A stretch of 6,813 bases of DNA, taken from assembly GCA_016200125.1 (NCBI GenBank), contig JACQFK010000507.1:1-6813 (forward strand), read 5' to 3'. The stretch is from Planctomycetota bacterium (GTDB taxonomy: Bacteria > Planctomycetota > MHYJ01 > JACPRB01). A program made the translations under genes and the position numbers. Positions 1 to 6,102 of the stretch are shown here, one piece after another; the first letter of the stretch is position 1, and every line of letters begins with the position of its first letter. The notes beneath the pieces were generated by a model that was not told the DNA's origin, did not search any database, and saw nothing but the letters and a program-made list of their open reading frames with translations.

Positions 1-1
1 C

Positions 2-2149
2 AGCGCCGCCAACCTCCCGCTGCTCGAGAGGCTGGGCGGCATGATGCGCGTCCATCCGAACGACGACATCGCGAAGCGAGTCGCGGAAATCGCGGCGACG
101 CTCGGCAGTCCGGTCCTTTCGGACCTGAAGCTCGAGGGCGGCGACGCGATCTACGACGTGGTCGGCCTGCGCGACCTCTTCTTCGGAGAGCGGCTGATCG
201 TCTCAGGCCGCTACCGGGGCGCGGGCTCGAAGCTGGCGATCGCGGGCCGGGGTTATCGCCGCGAGGTCGACGTCGCCTTCCCGCCCAAGGAGGAGGGGAA
301 CAACTATGTCCGCCGCCTCTGGGCGCAGCGGAAGGTTTCGGACCTGCTGGCGAAGGGTCCCTCGACGAAGGCCGAGGTGACGGAGCTCGGCGTGAAGCAC
401 CAGATCATGACGCCCTACACGTCCTTCCTGGTGCTCGAGACCGAGCAGATGTGGAAGGACCACCAGCTGAAGCGCGAAGTGCAGAAGCAGGACGAGGTGC
501 TGGGGAAGGGGCCGGAGGACCCGGCCACGAAGCGCGAGGTGATCCGCAAGGTCGCTCAACTGCTGGAGCTGAGCTACAAGGCGGCCGAGCAGCAGCGCTT
601 CGACCGGGTGATCCAGCTCAGCGATGAGATCCTGAAGATCGATCCCCGCTACCCGGTCGCGCTGGAGCTGAAGGAGGAAGCGGAGAAGTCCCGGCACAAG
701 GAGGAGTACTTCAGCGTCTGGGCCCGGAAGTTGGAAGCGTTGAAGCGGGAGACCCGCGGCGACGGCGAGCCGATGCTCCCGAAGGCCACCTCGATGAAGA
801 TCCCCTCGCGCGAAGAGTGGGGACAGCTGGTGAACAAGCTCACCCCGTCGGTCATCAAGACCGAGGGCGGCGCGTCGGATGCAGCCGATCCCGAGGTCAT
901 CGTGAAGCGGCTGGAACCCCTGGTGGTCAAGCCGGCCCCGGAGGCCAAGCCCGAGCCGCCGCCCATCGTGCCGAATCCGCCGGCGCCTCCCGACACGACC
1001 ACGAACTCCCTTGTGATCCGGACGACGCCGCGCAATGGCGATGAGGATCCCCGGGCCAAGGCGATCCGCGAGGCCTATGAAGAGCAGCTGCGCCGCGACC
1101 GCCAGGAGGTGACCATCAACCTCAGGAAGGATGCCGGGGGCGAAGTGGTCAACGAGTTCCGCCGGCAGAGCGGCTGGAATTTCACCTTGGACGACGCCAC
1201 CGGCCAGCTCGGCCCCGGCTCGCCCTTGACGGGCGCGGTTTGGTCCGAGGACCTCGACGGCGGCGTCGATACCTACACTCCGTTCATGCGGATGAGGGGT
1301 GGGCAGCAGGCCTACGAGTTCGGCTACGGCGGCCATGCTAAGGTGCACTATACGCTGGATCACGATGCCTACGACAATCCGGTGGATCCGACGGAGATCG
1401 GTCCACGGAGACCCGCCCCCGGGATGGACTTCTTCGCTCCGACGCTCAAGGTCGGCCAGACGCTCCTCGACGACTCGGGAGGCAGGACCTCGGGCAAGGC
1501 CGCGCGGATCAACGACTACCAGCGGCTGCTCGATCAAGCCAACACGGCGACCGCGAAGTACGAAGCCGACATGCAGGTCTTTGTCCGGCAGGGCGAGGTC
1601 CAGCTCGCCCAGATCCAGGATCTGACGAAGAACGTCGAGGAGCACCGCAGCAAGCTGGCGAAGTCGATCAACGAGAAATCGCTGAAAGTGGACGAGCTCC
1701 ATTACGCGCGGCTGATGGCCGAACGGCTTCAGGAGGATCTCGCCCGCCTCGAGGCGAAGCATGCCGAGCTCGCGCGCGACAGCAAGATGCTCGATAAGAA
1801 GGTGACTGACGATGTCTCGAGTCTCATGGTCTGTGTCGTGGCCGGCACCGTGATGGAAGTCGTGACGGTCAGCGAGGACGGCAGCTCGATCACCCTGAAA
1901 GGCGCGGCGGTGACGCCCGGGCAGATCTGCGCCGTGACGCGCGCGGGGAGTTTCGTCGCGCTGGTCCGCGTGGAGCAGATCGGAGCGAGGGTCTGGCAGG
2001 GGCTGGCGGTGGGCCGCATCCTCCCGGGCGACCGGGCGGACGTGGTGGCCAGCCCCCGGACCTACCTTGCAACGCTGCCGGAGGCCGTGCGGCTGGATCT
2101 CTCGTCCCGGGCCGGGCAGCAGGCGATCCGCGCGAAGATGGGGTGGTAG
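2..2149 (+). CDS. VIT/VWA-type protein, C-terminal part, with TPR-like, coiled-coil and beta-rich tail (5' end outside window)
   Basis: The reading frame is open to the left edge, and the 13 codons before the first ATG (41) continue the family pattern (LLERLGG), so the true start lies upstream. Residues here count from that ATG. Residues 1-133 match the end of bacterial VIT/VWA proteins: SPVLSDLKL (23-31), RDLFFGERLIVSGRYRG (44-60), LWAQRK (93-98) and MTPYTSFLVLE (123-133). Residues 165-235 are helical and TPR-like. Residues 296-318 form a proline-rich linker. Residues 356-385 resemble the first half of an STN/secretin short domain (VTINLRKDAGGEVVNEFRRQ, then SGWNFTLDD). Residues 490-592 are a heptad-like coiled coil. 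Residues 596-670 are beta-rich and end in GDRADVVASP, recalling FlgT/MreC-like C-terminal barrels. The family match at the N-terminus is recognised; the tail domains are inferred from pattern. An extracytoplasmic scaffold is likely, but the VWA metal site (MIDAS) and any signal peptide lie outside the window. The exact function is unknown. Confidence 0.85.
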   Translation, partial: SAANLPLLERLGGMMRVHPNDDIAKRVAEIAATLGSPVLSDLKLEGGDAIYDVVGLRDLFFGERLIVSGRYRGAGSKLAIAGRGYRREVDVAFPPKEEGNNYVRRLWAQRKVSDLLAKGPSTKAEVTELGVKHQIMTPYTSFLVLETEQMWKDHQLKREVQKQDEVLGKGPEDPATKREVIRKVAQLLELSYKAAEQQRFDRVIQLSDEILKIDPRYPVALELKEEAEKSRHKEEYFSVWARKLEALKRETRGDGEPMLPKATSMKIPSREEWGQLVNKLTPSVIKTEGGASDAADPEVIVKRLEPLVVKPAPEAKPEPPPIVPNPPAPPDTTTNSLVIRTTPRNGDEDPRAKAIREAYEEQLRRDRQEVTINLRKDAGGEVVNEFRRQSGWNFTLDDATGQLGPGSPLTGAVWSEDLDGGVDTYTPFMRMRGGQQAYEFGYGGHAKVHYTLDHDAYDNPVDPTEIGPRRPAPGMDFFAPTLKVGQTLLDDSGGRTSGKAARINDYQRLLDQANTATAKYEADMQVFVRQGEVQLAQIQDLTKNVEEHRSKLAKSINEKSLKVDELHYARLMAERLQEDLARLEAKHAELARDSKMLDKKVTDDVSSLMVCVVAGTVMEVVTVSEDGSSITLKGAAVTPGQICAVTRAGSFVALVRVEQIGARVWQGLAVGRILPGDRADVVASPRTYLATLPEAVRLDLSSRAGQQAIRAKMGW

Positions 2150-2151
2150 GA

Positions 2152-3606
2152 ATGAACGGACAGGCGGTCCGCTGGGGCATGGCCTTCGCCGCGACGGCGC
2201 TGCTGTCGGCGTCGCTCGTCCTGTCGGCGGCGAAGGCGCCGGCGCCCTCGGTCGCCGTCGCGACGATCGCGCGGCGCGACCCGGCGAGCGTGAGCGACAT
2301 CGAGCGCGAGCTCATCCTCAACAAGATCCGCGAAGGCGACCTGCTCTGGGCGAAGTCGGAGGCCGCCGGGGCGAAGCGGGCCTGGCAGGAGGCGCGGCGG
2401 CTGGGCGAGGGGCTCTGGCCCATCCACGAGGGCCTCGCGGACAGCCTGGCGCGGGCCAAGCAGTTCGACGACGCGCTCGCCGAGTACAAGATCGCCGCTT
2501 CGCTCGTGCCGGAAAAGCACGCGGCGATACGCGCGGTGATCGGCGCCAAGCGGGCCGCGACGCTCGCGGCGGCGGGCCGGCCGCTCGAGGCGATCCAGTC
2601 TTACCTCGATCTGAACGATCCGCAGGCCTTCGGCGCCCGCATCGGCAATCTGGCGCTCGCGTCGGACCGCAGCGTCGCGATCGGCCTCATCGAGCGGCAC
2701 GCCGAGGTCTACGACGCGCGGCTCTTCCGGCTGGTCGCGGCCCTCCAGGCGACAGCCCACCGGGAGGTCGATGCCGCGGAGTCGCTGGCGAAGTTCGCGA
2801 TCCGCGTCGCCCCCTGGGACGAGGCGCTGAACCGGCAGGCCATCGAGGGCCTGCGCGCGGCGCGGAAGTTCGACGAGGCGGTCGACGTCTGCCGCGCCTG
2901 GGTCCGCGCGGCGCCGGAGTCCCTGCGGGGCTACCAGGCGATGGGCGACCTCCTCTGGGAGGCGGACCGCAGGCGCGAAGCGCTGGTTGCCTACAGTTCC
3001 ATCGCGGAGATTCGCCCGGGCGACGCGGGCGTCCGCCGGATGCTCGGGGAGATCTATCTCCGGCGCGGCATGCCGGACGAGGCGATGGCGCAGTTCGAGC
3101 GCGGGCTCCAGTCGGCCCCGAACGACGGGGAACTCCGGGCGCGCCTCATCCCCGTCCACCTCGCGCGCCTCGAGAAGCTCAAGGCTGAGGGGAAGCGGGA
3201 CGAGGCGCGGGCGCTCCGGAAGAAGCTGGGCGAGCTCAATATCCAGGAAGCGGGGCTCTTCGACCTCAAGATCGTGATGACCTGGGACACGATGACGGAC
3301 GTCGACCTGGACGTGGTCGAGCCCGACGGCGTCCGCATCAACCACGCGAACCGCGTGTCGAAGGTGGGGGGGAAGTACTACGACGACAACACCAAGGGAG
3401 TGGGGCCGGAGACCTACACGCTCCTAAAGGCTCAGCCCGGGACCTGGCGGGTCGGCGCCCATCTCCACAGCGGCGCGAAGGCGACCGTGAAGCTGGTCGT
3501 CATCCTCTTCGAGGACACGCCGAAAGAGGAACGCCGCGAGGAGACGATGGTCCTCGAGAAGTCCGGCGAGACACCGACTTTCGTCCGCGACATCGTCATT
3601 CCCTAA
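2152..3606 (+). CDS. Exported TPR protein with C-terminal DUF2135 (YfaP-like) domain
   Basis: This is a 484-residue protein. Residues 1-29 look like a signal peptide: Arg7, a hydrophobic stretch MAFAATALLSASLVL, then SAAKA before a proline-rich region. Residues 57-360 hold about seven TPR-type helical hairpins, the clearest at 91-120, 222-257, 258-290, 291-325 and 326-359 (for example LGEIYLRRGMPDEAMAQFER). Residues 368-484 match DUF2135, as in E. coli YfaP and many VIT/VWA proteins: DLKIVMTWDTMTDVDLDVVE (371-390), PDG (391-393), YYDDNTKGVGPETYTL (409-424) and PGTWRVGAHLHSG (429-441). The ATG at 2152 comes 2 nt after the upstream stop, which suggests translational coupling. An in-frame GTG at 2143 would overlap the upstream gene and add three residues; ATG is preferred, although AGGA abuts it directly and the ribosome site is poor. 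A periplasmic partner of the upstream protein is the natural inference; no enzyme signature is visible. Confidence 0.88.
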   Translation: MNGQAVRWGMAFAATALLSASLVLSAAKAPAPSVAVATIARRDPASVSDIERELILNKIREGDLLWAKSEAAGAKRAWQEARRLGEGLWPIHEGLADSLARAKQFDDALAEYKIAASLVPEKHAAIRAVIGAKRAATLAAAGRPLEAIQSYLDLNDPQAFGARIGNLALASDRSVAIGLIERHAEVYDARLFRLVAALQATAHREVDAAESLAKFAIRVAPWDEALNRQAIEGLRAARKFDEAVDVCRAWVRAAPESLRGYQAMGDLLWEADRRREALVAYSSIAEIRPGDAGVRRMLGEIYLRRGMPDEAMAQFERGLQSAPNDGELRARLIPVHLARLEKLKAEGKRDEARALRKKLGELNIQEAGLFDLKIVMTWDTMTDVDLDVVEPDGVRINHANRVSKVGGKYYDDNTKGVGPETYTLLKAQPGTWRVGAHLHSGAKATVKLVVILFEDTPKEERREETMVLEKSGETPTFVRDIVIP

Positions 3607-3644
3607 ATTTCGCCCAAGTGGGCCAATCCGGCACAGTCCAACCG

Positions 3645-3666
3645 GGGAATTCCCTCATCTTGAGGG
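3645..3666. repeat. Overlapping palindromes upstream of the operon promoter
   Basis: A perfect 10-bp palindrome GGGAATTCCC (3645-3654) shares its right arm with a 6-bp inverted repeat, CCCTCA (3652-3657), loop TCT, TGAGGG (3661-3666). The centre lies about 30 bp upstream of the -35 box. It could be a regulator site or a weak hairpin at the end of the upstream unit. There is no T-tract after it, so an intrinsic terminator is not supported. A smaller hairpin, GCCC-AAGT-GGGC, lies at 3612-3623, also without a T-tract. Confidence 0.35.
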
Positions 3667-3687
3667 TGGCATGGGGGTTGCTTCTGC

Positions 3688-3716
3688 TTGACCCGCGTGG
3701 AGACCCTCCCTATAGT
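3688..3716 (+). promoter_or_regulatory. Sigma-70-type promoter of the HEAT/Rieske/cytochrome b operon
   Basis: TTGACC (3688-3693) and TATAGT (3711-3716) each match five of six consensus bases and are separated by exactly 17 nt. Transcription would start near 3722-3724, about 24 nt before the proposed TTG start. The AT-rich -10 box stands out in GC-rich surroundings and sits in the only sizeable intergenic gap, just before the four-gene respiratory operon. Confidence 0.7.
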
Positions 3717-3735
3717 ATCAGCGCCCCCACTCCCG

Positions 3736-3741
3736 TGAGGG
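3736..3741 (+). promoter_or_regulatory. Ribosome binding site deciding a TTG start
   Basis: TGAGGG at 3736-3741 is followed after 5 nt by TTG at 3747, which is in frame with the HEAT-repeat gene. No ATG is available in this frame near the start. The longer GTG at 3618 lies upstream of the promoter, so it could not be translated from transcripts made there. A GTG at 3735 would use this same sequence as coding and has no purine-rich site before it. Confidence 0.6.
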
Positions 3742-3746
3742 ATCCC

Positions 3747-4685
3747 TTGACCGAAGACCGAGAGCTCCAGAAACAGATCGCGGAAGAGGCGCAGGTCGAC
3801 AACCCGACCGCCGCGAGCCCCGTCGTCCGCGCGTTCCAGTTTTTCCTCGTCCCCCTCCTGATCGTCGGCGCCTGCGTCCTGGTCTACGTGGTCCTCAACT
3901 GGGTCGTCGCCAACCCGCGCAGCGCCAAGGAGTGGCTGAAGGACGTGAAGGAGGGCGGCCCCAACACCCGGCCGCACGCCGCGCTCCAGCTGGCGCAGAC
4001 CCTGCGGCGCCTGGATCCGCCCGACACGAGCCTCACGCCCGAGCTGATGGCCGTCTTCCTCAGCGCCTCGCCGCAGGAGGACGAGCTGCGCCGCTACATC
4101 GCCACCTGCCTGGGCTACCTCCGCGATCCGCTCGCCTGCGATCTCCTGATCGACGCCGTCAAGACCGGGCGCCACATGGAGACGCGCGCGGCCGCGCTCG
4201 ACGCGCTGGGCACCATCAAGGACCCGCGCACGCTCCCCGATCTGGTCAAATTCCTTGACGATCGGGAAGACCTTGTTAGAAAATACGCCGCCTTCAATGC
4301 CGGCGCCGTGGCGGAGAAGGCGGGGAGCGAGGGACGCGCGGGGGCGGTCGAGGCGCTGCGGAAGCGGCTGACCGATCCGGCGCCGGACGTGACCTGGAAC
4401 GCGGCCTTTGCGCTGGCGTACTTCCTGGGCGACGGCAGCGGGACCGACACCTTGAAGAAGATGCTCGATCGGAAGTACCTGGGGGAGCGGATCAACCGGA
4501 ACGATCCGAACTGGGAGACGCTGGAGGCCCGCGCGATGTTCACCGCCTGCAACGCGGCCGCGCGCCTCGGGGACGCGAGCTTCCTCCCGATCCTCAAGGA
4601 GATCACGGACGTGGGGAAGGAGCGCGACCCGGACGTCCGGTTCGCGGCGCACCAGGCGATCAACAAGATCCAGGAGAAGAAGTAA
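3747..4685 (+). CDS. Membrane-anchored HEAT-repeat protein leading the Rieske/cytochrome b operon
   Basis: This is a 312-residue protein read from TTG 3747. Residues 1-28 are charged and polar. Residues 29-54 form one strong transmembrane helix (FFLVPLLIVGACVLVYVVL). Residues 75-310 are paired amphipathic helices of HEAT/PBS-lyase type, seen in YIATCLGYLRDPLACDLLID, TRAAALDALGTIKDPRTLPD, TWNAAFALAYFLGDGSGTDT and VRFAAHQAINKI. HEAT repeats of this kind bind other proteins; no catalytic motif is visible. The gene ends 1 nt before the Rieske ATG and shares its promoter, so it is most likely an assembly, stability or docking factor for the quinol oxidoreductase. That role is inferred from position only. 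With the helix near the N-terminus and ahead of the repeats, the HEAT domain could face either side of the membrane. Residues 164-185 are written in unusually AT-rich codons (see the internal promoter-like site). Confidence 0.85.
   Translation: MTEDRELQKQIAEEAQVDNPTAASPVVRAFQFFLVPLLIVGACVLVYVVLNWVVANPRSAKEWLKDVKEGGPNTRPHAALQLAQTLRRLDPPDTSLTPELMAVFLSASPQEDELRRYIATCLGYLRDPLACDLLIDAVKTGRHMETRAAALDALGTIKDPRTLPDLVKFLDDREDLVRKYAAFNAGAVAEKAGSEGRAGAVEALRKRLTDPAPDVTWNAAFALAYFLGDGSGTDTLKKMLDRKYLGERINRNDPNWETLEARAMFTACNAAARLGDASFLPILKEITDVGKERDPDVRFAAHQAINKIQEKK
4255..4282 (+). promoter_or_regulatory. Possible internal promoter inside the HEAT-repeat gene
   Basis: TTGACG (4255-4260) is followed after 16 nt by TAGAAA (4277-4282), a four-of-six -10 match in a local AT-rich patch. 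If active, it would transcribe the Rieske and cytochrome b genes without the HEAT gene, leaving a leader of about 400 nt. This is weak evidence; the patch could simply be a codon-use fluctuation. Confidence 0.2.
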
Positions 4686-4686
4686 G

Positions 4687-5283
4687 ATGGCCGAGCCGGC
4701 GACCAATGCTGAAGCGAAGGGCGCTCAGAAGAACGTCCCGCAGCAGTACGACCTCGTGGCGGACTATCCGCCCAAGGTCACCCGCCGTTCGTTCATGATG
4801 TCCTGGGCCGGCGCGGCCTGGGGCACCTTCGGCCTCGCCAGCGGCGTGGGCAGCCTCGCCATGCTGCGTTTCATGCTCCCCAACGTGCTCTTCGAGCCGC
4901 CCCAGGTCTTCAAGGCCGGCAAGCTCGAGGACTACGAGTTCGACAAGCCCGACGAGCGCTTCAAGGTCGAGAAGAAGTGCTGGATCGTCAAGCTGCACAA
5001 GGACTGGAACGGGAAGGCCCAGCTTGCCGCGCTCGACACGACCTGCACGCACCTCGGCTGCACGCCCAACGTGCTCTTCAGCGAGAACAAGATCAAATGC
5101 CCCTGCCACGGCTCGGGCTTCCGCTTCAACGGGATCAACTTCGAAGGGCCCACGCCGCGCCCTCTCGAGCGCTACGCGGTCTCCATCGATCCCGTCGACA
5201 ACCAGATCGTGGTCGACAAGACGAAGAAGTTCCAGTACGAGAAGGGGCAGTGGGAAGACAAGTCGTCGTACATCCCCTTGTAA
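4687..5283 (+). CDS. qcrA: Rieske [2Fe-2S] subunit of a quinol-cytochrome c/plastocyanin-type reductase
   Basis: This subunit accepts one electron from quinol at the Qo site and passes it to cytochrome c. It is 198 residues long, a usual size. A twin-arginine motif TRRSFMM (32-38) precedes a hydrophobic segment at 38-66, fitting Tat export with an uncleaved membrane anchor. The cluster-binding fold has box 1 CTHLGC (120-125) and box 2 CPCHGSGF (138-145). Predicted ligands are Cys120, His122, Cys138 and His141, with a Cys125-Cys140 disulfide. The proline-rich loop is GPTPRPLERYAV (154-165). Ser143 of box 2 is kept, but the Tyr usually two residues later is Phe145, which predicts a lower midpoint potential. 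Start: AGGAG (4672-4676) lies 10 nt before ATG, inside the end of the HEAT gene. The alternative symbol is petC; neither name is proved by sequence alone. Confidence 0.96.
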   Translation: MAEPATNAEAKGAQKNVPQQYDLVADYPPKVTRRSFMMSWAGAAWGTFGLASGVGSLAMLRFMLPNVLFEPPQVFKAGKLEDYEFDKPDERFKVEKKCWIVKLHKDWNGKAQLAALDTTCTHLGCTPNVLFSENKIKCPCHGSGFRFNGINFEGPTPRPLERYAVSIDPVDNQIVVDKTKKFQYEKGQWEDKSSYIPL

Positions 5284-5292
5284 AAGGACGAC

Positions 5293-6087
5293 ATGGCAAA
5301 ACAGGGTGACATCGGGCGGGTCTGGGATTACGTGGTCAACACGCAGGTCTGGCGCTCCATCATGCGCCACGGCTATCCCGACACGCCGCGCAACCGGTCG
5401 CTCGCCATCATGGCCAACGTCTTCTTCCACCTCCACCCGATCCGGCTCCGCAAGAGCGGCCTCCGCGTGCGCTACACCTGGTGCATGGGCGGCCTGACCT
5501 TCTTCCTCTTCCTCGTCGAGACCATCACCGGCCTGCTTCTCATGTTCTACTACCGCCCCACGGCGGAATACGCGTACCACGACATCGTCTACCTGCGCGC
5601 CGACGTGGCCATCGGCACGATGCGCGAGATCCATCGCTGGGGCGCCCACGCGATGGTGATCACCATCTGGCTGCACATGATGCGCGTCTTTTTGACTGGC
5701 GCCTACAAGCCGCCCAGAGAGTTCAACTGGGGCGTCGGCGTCATTCTGCTGGTCCTGACGCTGCTCCTCTCGTTCACGGGATACCTGCTGCCCTGGGATC
5801 AGCTGGCCATGTGGGCCATCACGGTCGGCACGAACATGGCGCGAGCTACGCCGTTCCTCGGCCACGAAGGCCCGGGCGCGGCGCTGATCAAGGTCGGCGA
5901 CATCAGCGTCGTCCATTCGGCGAGCGACGTGCGCTTCGGCCTGCTGGCCAGCCGCTTCGTCGGCGCGCCGGCGATCCTGCGGTTCTACGTGCTCCACTGC
6001 GTGGGCTTCCCGCTGATCGCGGCGTTCCTCATCGCGGTCCACTTCTGGCGCGTGAGGAAGGACGGCGGCATCTCGGGTCCGCTCTAA
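5293..6087 (+). CDS. qcrB: Cytochrome b6-like di-heme subunit (N-terminal cytochrome b)
   Basis: This is the transmembrane quinol-oxidising subunit that carries hemes bL and bH. It is 264 residues long against about 215 in cyt b6, because of a longer N-terminus (about 30 residues) and a longer C-D loop (about 187-225). Four helices are clear, near 62-86, 115-136, 146-165 and 229-252. Heme ligands are His114 and His128 (EIHRW, WLHMMRVFLTG) and His235 and His250 (LRFYVLH, AVHF). The spacings of 14 and 15 residues are the b6f pattern. Other b6-like blocks are FYYRPT (86-91), KPPREF (139-144), LPWDQLAMWA (166-175) and the end KDGGISGPL. Cys64 in YTWCMGG aligns with the cysteine that covalently holds heme ci/cn in b6f and Bacillus enzymes. 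AAAAGGA (5282-5288) lies 4 nt before ATG. It is separate from the C-terminal half, as in b6f. petB is the equivalent name. Confidence 0.96.
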   Translation: MAKQGDIGRVWDYVVNTQVWRSIMRHGYPDTPRNRSLAIMANVFFHLHPIRLRKSGLRVRYTWCMGGLTFFLFLVETITGLLLMFYYRPTAEYAYHDIVYLRADVAIGTMREIHRWGAHAMVITIWLHMMRVFLTGAYKPPREFNWGVGVILLVLTLLLSFTGYLLPWDQLAMWAITVGTNMARATPFLGHEGPGAALIKVGDISVVHSASDVRFGLLASRFVGAPAILRFYVLHCVGFPLIAAFLIAVHFWRVRKDGGISGPL

Positions 6088-6094
6088 GGGGAAC

Positions 6095-6100
6095 GGGGAG
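6095..6100 (+). promoter_or_regulatory. Ribosome binding site with two candidate ATG starts
   Basis: GGGGAG (6095-6100) is only 2 nt from ATG 6103 but 8 nt from a second in-frame ATG at 6109. Spacing favours 6109, unless AAGGGG at 6086-6091 (11 nt before 6103) is used. The choice changes the protein by two residues only. Confidence 0.45.
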
Positions 6101-6102
6101 AC

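Noticed and set aside
203..1762. Long open frame on the - strand (519 codons)
   Set aside because: It lies opposite a gene with clear family motifs, and its translation is rich in R, L, G and H with no recognisable domain. Strong G/C at third positions of the + strand gene removes stops from this antisense frame.
2067..3188. Second + strand frame overlapping the TPR gene
   Set aside because: Gly/Arg/Ala-rich low-complexity translation out of frame with a protein showing regular TPR spacing.
2062..3345. Open frame on the - strand opposite the TPR-DUF2135 gene
   Set aside because: Low-complexity Arg/Asp/Val-rich translation spanning two real genes and their junction; a composition shadow.
3612..3666. 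Intrinsic terminator after the TPR-DUF2135 gene
   Set aside because: Short hairpins exist (3612-3623 and 3652-3666) but neither is followed by a T-tract, so termination is not supported.
3618..3746. N-terminal extension of the HEAT protein from GTG 3618
   Set aside because: The extension would read through the strong promoter, has no ribosome site before it, and shows no protein-like pattern apart from a short hydrophobic run.
3603..4706. Open frame on the - strand opposite the HEAT gene
   Set aside because: It covers the promoter gap and the whole HEAT gene, and its product has no fold-like pattern. The + strand product has an anchor helix and HEAT repeats.
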